42,740 bases of DNA, from NCBI GenBank assembly GCA_021811155.1, contig JAJZPO010000018.1, positions 1-42,740 on the forward strand. Reading direction: 5' to 3'. How positions within the stretch are numbered: the first letter of the stretch is position 1; each line of letters opens with the position of its first letter. The notes beneath the pieces were generated by a model. The model did not search any database. It saw nothing but the letters and a program-made list of their open reading frames with translations, and was not told the DNA's origin. Positions 38,826 to 42,740 of the stretch are shown here, in pieces. The position numbers and the translations under genes were made by a program. The stretch is from Bacillota bacterium. Its GTDB lineage: Bacteria; Bacillota; Desulfitobacteriia; Desulfitobacteriales; JAJXUE01.

Positions 38826-40115
38826 TTATGCTAAGACGTCCAGGGCCTGGCCTGACTCGCCCATGATGCTATAATTTGCGGACTGGGCATCCTCTTCCTC
38901 GCTCCCTTGGTACCCGTCAGCCGGAGTTCCCCAATGTTCAGAAGAACCTTGCTGCGGGTTTTGCCGCAGTCCAACATCCAGTTGTCCCAGGTTTAACCCT
39001 TCACCGGCCAGAACATGGCGTAAATCGCCTAATTGGCTGTTAAGCAAGTCGGCAACATGGCTGTTGCTCACAATAATATGGGTATTAAGCTGACCATTTT
39101 CTAAACTTACTTTGAGTACCATAGAACCTAAATGTTCCGGTGAGAGCTTAACTTCAAAGCTCTTAACCTTGTCGTTATCTGTATAACTCATTTCATTGTA
39201 AACATTTTTAAGAATTGGCGTAAAATCCTGTTTTAGATCCAGGGCTGCGGGCTGTACTTCCTGCCCTCCCGGCAGCACCGGCAAGTTAAGAACAGGCATC
39301 AACCGGCTCGTTTCGGGCTCTGTTTTATCGGAATTTGCCAGAGCAATTCCTTGCTTGGGGATGAACTTTGGCGAAACCTCTATGCTCAGCGTATTATCAG
39401 GCATTCCGCCCAAGTGGTTAATCTTGTCAATAAGTTTTACGGCGTAATTACGTTTAACCACTGCCACATTGGTACTGTACCCTCTGTTTAAAGCATCTTG
39501 GTAAATGGCCTGCTGCAAGGACAGAGGATTGAAATTGTGCAGTTCCTGAGGGGACAGGGAGGAAACACTTCTTCCCGTCGCTGCTTTAAAGGCGGATGCC
39601 AGAGCGCCTTGCCCGGAGTTGTAAGCATAGGCTGCTAAACCGATGTTACCGGCATATTTATCAAGGTATCCTCTAAGGATCTCCGCGCCGCGCATGATGT
39701 TTTGGGCCCGGTCAGCGAGGTTATATCCTGCCGAGTTTTCGGGGGCAATCTGCATAATGCCAATGCCTCCATAACGTTCCCTCTTTACCTGACCGTTTTC
39801 AAAATGCTCAGCTCCGGACTCTTGAATCATAAATGCCGCTAAAATCCTCTGATCAACACCTGTGGCTTTGGACGCTGCCGCCAGCTCGCCCGCAACCGCC
39901 TGCAGCCTGGCGCCGTATTCCTTGATTAAGGCATTATCCGCACCGGTGTTAATGCTTTGCGGTACACCCTGAGGGTTTGACAGCATCCCCAGACCAGGGT
40001 TTGCCAGCATGGCAAAAAACACTGCGTCAAAGCCGGATTTCTTAGTTTTGGCTTTTTGGGGTTGAATATTTTCCGCGCCGGATTGTTGCACGCTTTGAAC
40101 TGCAATGTCAGGCAA
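38826..40115 (-). CDS. Lytic transglycosylase-FliK fusion (hook-length control)
   Basis: 429 residues from TTG 40113-40115, preceded by GGGGGG. Residues about 72-235 form an SLT lytic transglycosylase domain with catalytic Glu99 in MIQESG, GGIGIMQ (116-122) and AYAYNSG (162-168). Residues about 295-385 form a FliK hook-length control domain, with VKLSPEHLGSMVLKV and the following VSNSHVADLLNSQL helix. The gene lies where fliK is expected, just upstream of flgD and flgE. A peptidoglycan-cutting activity joined to hook-length control is unusual; such activity is more often joined to FlgJ. There is no signal peptide, consistent with export by the flagellar apparatus. Confidence 0.88.
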   Translation of the reverse strand: MPDIAVQSVQQSGAENIQPQKAKTKKSGFDAVFFAMLANPGLGMLSNPQGVPQSINTGADNALIKEYGARLQAVAGELAAASKATGVDQRILAAFMIQESGAEHFENGQVKRERYGGIGIMQIAPENSAGYNLADRAQNIMRGAEILRGYLDKYAGNIGLAAYAYNSGQGALASAFKAATGRSVSSLSPQELHNFNPLSLQQAIYQDALNRGYSTNVAVVKRNYAVKLIDKINHLGGMPDNTLSIEVSPKFIPKQGIALANSDKTEPETSRLMPVLNLPVLPGGQEVQPAALDLKQDFTPILKNVYNEMSYTDNDKVKSFEVKLSPEHLGSMVLKVSLENGQLNTHIIVSNSHVADLLNSQLGDLRHVLAGEGLNLGQLDVGLRQNPQQGSSEHWGTPADGYQGSEEEDAQSANYSIMGESGQALDVLA

Positions 40116-40134
40116 TAAAATCCCCCCTTTCGCT

Positions 40135-40914
40135 TCAAATCAGTTTCTTTTTGACCCTGCTTAAGCGTCCTCTCAACCTTAGCACCGCCTGGGAATGAAG
40201 TTGGGATACCCTGGACTCGGAAACCCCGAGAACCCTGCCGATTTCCTTTAAAGTCAATTCCTCGTAATAATATAACGAAACTACGAGTTTCTCCTTGTCA
40301 GGCAACCGTTCGATCGCCCCTGCCAGGATGTTTTGGACCTCCTCTCGTTCAACCTGCAGAAACTCAGTGCTCGCGCCAGGGTCATTGACAATATCCTTTA
40401 GCGTAATGTCTTGTTCTGAATCCTGGCCCAAACTTTCTTCTAATGAGACCAAATTGATGGCCTTGATTTCATCCAGCCTTTTATAGTAATCGTTCAGAGA
40501 TAAGCCCAGTTCCGCGGCAACCTCAAAAGATTCAGGTGTACGGCCCAGTCTTGCTTCCAGCTGAAGCATGGCCCGTTCCAATTCCCTGGCCCTTATGCGC
40601 ACAGAGTTTGGGAACCAATCCATTTTTCTTAAACCGTCATAAATTGCCCCTTTAATCCGAATGGACGCATACGTTTCAAATTTCGCGCCCTTGTCTGACG
40701 CGTATTTTGACAGCGCATCTGCCAAACCTAAAATTCCATACCCGTATAAATCATTAACGTCTACATGGGGTGGCAGGCCTACGGCCATTCTTCCTGCTAT
40801 ATACTTGACCAGCGGAGCATATTGTTCAATCTGCTTAGGGTCAGGTTTATCCGGAAAAGTCTTACCGATAACACCGCTGAAAGTTTGTTCGTAGAATGCC
40901 AAACGATTATTCAC
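40135..40914 (-). CDS. sigD: Flagellar sigma factor SigD/FliA
   Basis: 259 residues from a GTG start with AGGAAGTAG upstream. Region 2 (PLVKYIAGRMAVGLPPHVDVNDLYGYGILGLADAL, then FETYASIRIKGAIYDGLRKMDWFPNSVR) and region 4 (LTLKEIGRVLGVSESRVSQLHSQAVLRLRGRL) are typical of sigma-28. It directs transcription of late flagellar and chemotaxis genes and is normally held by FlgM, which is not in this window. Its position after flhG matches the end of the Bacillus fla/che order, but here hook and rod genes follow. Confidence 0.95.
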   Translation of the reverse strand: MNNRLAFYEQTFSGVIGKTFPDKPDPKQIEQYAPLVKYIAGRMAVGLPPHVDVNDLYGYGILGLADALSKYASDKGAKFETYASIRIKGAIYDGLRKMDWFPNSVRIRARELERAMLQLEARLGRTPESFEVAAELGLSLNDYYKRLDEIKAINLVSLEESLGQDSEQDITLKDIVNDPGASTEFLQVEREEVQNILAGAIERLPDKEKLVVSLYYYEELTLKEIGRVLGVSESRVSQLHSQAVLRLRGRLSRVKKKLI

Positions 40915-40936
40915 CTACTTCCTATCGCTGGCCTTA

Positions 40937-41317
40937 CTAAGCTGCGCCCATCTTCTTAGCTAGGTTATCAAGTCTTTCGGGGTCATCCATGAGTGTTTGC
41001 TGCAAATTGTTATCGATTTGACCGTTTGTCCATTGCTCCTGTTCCAAGCGAACATCGATATTTTGACCGAGGTTTTGGCTGATAGCCTCATCGTTCCCAG
41101 CTTGTGAGAATATTGACTTCGCCACGGCGGCGGTTAACTTGCCAACACCCCACATGGCCAGTCCGGCTACAATTGTACGCAGCGTAACCGCTTGCCAGCT
41201 GGCGCCGGCGAAATAACTGGTAGCCAAAATCAAAATGCCGGTACCTATGCCCAGATAAGTAGGAAAGGCGGTTTGCCACCGGCCTTGTTCAGCCATGCTA
41301 CCCCCGTTTGCCTTCAT
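40937..41317 (-). CDS. Small membrane protein between pilZ and sigD
   Basis: 126 residues, ATG start with AAGAGGGG upstream, overlapping the PilZ gene by 4 bases. Two hydrophobic helices (about residues 19-40 and 43-64) are followed by a cytoplasmic-like acidic/amide-rich tail. I do not recognise a family. Conserved placement next to sigD and flhG would point to a flagellar role, for example a membrane adaptor, but nothing in the sequence proves this. Confidence 0.65.
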   Translation of the reverse strand: MKANGGSMAEQGRWQTAFPTYLGIGTGILILATSYFAGASWQAVTLRTIVAGLAMWGVGKLTAAVAKSIFSQAGNDEAISQNLGQNIDVRLEQEQWTNGQIDNNLQQTLMDDPERLDNLAKKMGAA

Positions 41318-41940
41318 ATGAGACCCCTCTTACGCAGTTCAAGTTGTTGCTTAAACACCCAGGAGATGATGTTATCTCTCTGCTTATCCTCCAGGTCCAG
41401 AAACCTGACTCCAATCTGATGTTTCCCCGGCTGCTCCAGCACATCCCGGACAACTTCACCCCGGCAGGCAAACACGAGTTTGTCACAATTAATGGATATA
41501 TCAAGCAGTGTACCCGGGGCCATGGGCCTGGGACAATAGAATTTTATGCCGCCGCCACTGACATCGATAGTCTTAGACTCAATAGAGTACTCCGTGTTCA
41601 CCTCATTGGCCGTTAGCGGCAGGCTGGCATCCACTCTTACAAAGGACCTTCGCTGGAAACGTCTGGTGTCGTTGGGAAAAACAATTTTGAATAGGGGGAT
41701 AGGATCGAAGAGTACCTGAGTAATCTCAGTGGTAGCGGCGAAGCACGCTACCCGGTCCCAGAACAGGATTGTAATGGATTCTCCAACCCGCAGCGGCAGC
41801 AGCCCCCCGCCTTCCAGGAATGGTATGCCCAGGGCAATACCGGTTTCCTGAACGTCTTCAACCTTAGTCCTATAGGTACCTTCCCAACCGGCGCGGAAAT
41901 ATTGCACTTCGATCATTTGACCAATAGAGATCTTACTCAT
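41314..41940 (-). CDS. PilZ-domain flagellar brake protein (YcgR/YpfB type)
   Basis: 208 residues, ATG start with GGGAGTG upstream. The N-terminal YcgR-like beta domain (about 1-95) is followed by a PilZ domain. The c-di-GMP motifs are visible: RRSFVRVDA (RxxxR) near residue 100 and DVSGGGIKF ((D/N)xSxxG) near residue 132. This family slows or stops flagellar rotation when c-di-GMP is high, by contacting motor or stator proteins. It lies 21 bases after flhG and is coupled to the next gene by an ATGA overlap. Confidence 0.92.
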   Translation of the reverse strand: MSKISIGQMIEVQYFRAGWEGTYRTKVEDVQETGIALGIPFLEGGGLLPLRVGESITILFWDRVACFAATTEITQVLFDPIPLFKIVFPNDTRRFQRRSFVRVDASLPLTANEVNTEYSIESKTIDVSGGGIKFYCPRPMAPGTLLDISINCDKLVFACRGEVVRDVLEQPGKHQIGVRFLDLEDKQRDNIISWVFKQQLELRKRGLI

Positions 41941-41961
41941 GCTTCACTCCCATGTATACAC

Positions 41962-42740
41962 CTAAACAGTGTTGTTAGTAAACCGCGACATCAGTCCTTG
42001 TAACAATTGGCGAATTCCTTTTCCAGGTGCAGCAGATTTATGCAAAACTCCAATAACGTCCTCGGCAAGGGTTTTTATGCAATGGCTTGCGGGAGCCTGG
42101 GGGAACGACACAACAAACGGCGTTTGGCGCATTACAGACTTGGTAACGAACTGGTCCTTTAAAACCATGCCAAAATATCTGACTTGATGGTGTAGAAACC
42201 GTTGTACCACCGCCTCAAATCTGGAAAAGGTTGCGTAGGCCTCTTCCTTGTTGCCGGCTTGATTAATCAGAATGCTGATTTTCGCGTCTTTGACCTGGTG
42301 CAGCAAAATCTTTACCAAACTGTAAGCATCCGTAACGGAGGTGGGCTCAGGGGTAACCACCACCACAACCTCGTCTGCACCCTCCAGCAGTTGAATAACG
42401 TGTTTAGATATCCCTGCTCCAGTGTCAATCAATAAGATGTCAGCTAAATCTTCCAAATACTGCATTTTTTCGATCAGCAGCTGCAGCCTGGCAGAATCCA
42501 GGTTTGCTACCATCTGGCCTGAAGCGCCGGGCAAAATTTTGATGCCCCCTGGCCCATCGACCAGGATTTCCGCTATAGTCTTGGTGTCTGTGATAACATC
42601 CTGTAAAGTGTCCTTGGGGGTAAGGCCGCAAATAACATCAATGTTGGCAAGTCCGAGATCCCCATCAAAGATGACAACGCGTTGCCCCAATTGGGACAAG
42701 GCAATCCCAAAATTCACGGTAAAGTTTGTCTTCCAGATCG
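41962..42740 (-). CDS. flhG: FlhG/MinD-like ATPase, 5' end cut by the window edge
   Basis: About 259 codons are visible, missing the N-terminus. The frame continues above the GTG at 42717 into KTNFTVNFGIALSQLG, the region after the Walker A P-loop. FDGDLGLANIDVICGL is the Walker A' segment, and ILLIDTGAGISKHVIQLL is Walker B. The C-terminus has the amphipathic tail expected for a membrane-targeting ParA/MinD protein. FlhG controls flagellar number and position with FlhF. The two codons before KT read Ile-Trp instead of the expected Gly-rich P-loop, probably an edge artefact. Confidence 0.88.
   Translation of the reverse strand, partial: IWKTNFTVNFGIALSQLGQRVVIFDGDLGLANIDVICGLTPKDTLQDVITDTKTIAEILVDGPGGIKILPGASGQMVANLDSARLQLLIEKMQYLEDLADILLIDTGAGISKHVIQLLEGADEVVVVVTPEPTSVTDAYSLVKILLHQVKDAKISILINQAGNKEEAYATFSRFEAVVQRFLHHQVRYFGMVLKDQFVTKSVMRQTPFVVSFPQAPASHCIKTLAEDVIGVLHKSAAPGKGIRQLLQGLMSRFTNNTV

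Overview
The window looks like a chromosomal stretch of an endospore-forming, flagellated, type IV-piliated member of the Clostridia, most like the Peptococcaceae/Desulfotomaculum-Pelotomaculum group. This is inferred from the gene content: a full spoIIIAA-AH operon, sigK, a CD1247-type protein, a flagellar cluster with sigD, and Firmicutes-style pilus genes. No rRNA, tRNA, CRISPR array or intact transposase was seen. Every confident gene lies on the minus strand, so transcription runs from high to low coordinates.

Layout in order of transcription. (1) 42740-35543: flagellar genes, namely an flhG-like ATPase cut by the window edge, a PilZ protein, a small membrane protein, sigD, a lytic-transglycosylase/FliK fusion, flgD, flgE, flgG, flgB and flgF. 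(2) 35272-31184: a FapA-type (DUF342) protein, a membrane-anchored M1-type peptidase and sigK. (3) 31026-25259: yqeG, aroD, then aroE, a GspH-like pseudopilin, aroC, aroK and aroB. A promoter, a tiny Met-Tyr-Phe-Trp ORF and a terminator precede aroE. (4) 25012-23436: four prepilin-like genes. (5) 22827-14627: pilB, pilT, pilC, pilA, pilD, pilM, pilN, pilO and a LysM protein. (6) 14512-12138: an M24 peptidase, efp and a CD1247-like protein. (7) 11923-5836: two tandem, paralogous modules, each with a c-di-GMP-I-type riboswitch, a terminator, a PilV-like prepilin, a very large prepilin with a lectin-like C-terminal region, and a PilX/GspK-like protein. (8) 5599-69: spoIIIAA-AH, with a 394-base non-coding insertion between spoIIIAE and spoIIIAF.

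Cyclic di-GMP is the main unifying theme. It is implied by the two riboswitches, by a tandem MshEN-type motif at the N-terminus of PilB, and by the PilZ protein at the head of the flagellar cluster. Together these suggest that one second messenger coordinates pilus tip composition, pilus extension and swimming.

The observations most worth checking are: the duplicated riboswitch/pilus-tip module; a possible aromatic-amino-acid attenuator before aroE; a duplicated 14-residue unit in the SigK pro-sequence; the lytic-transglycosylase/FliK fusion; a frameshifted pseudopilin inside the aro operon; and a family of covarying hairpins in two intergenic regions.
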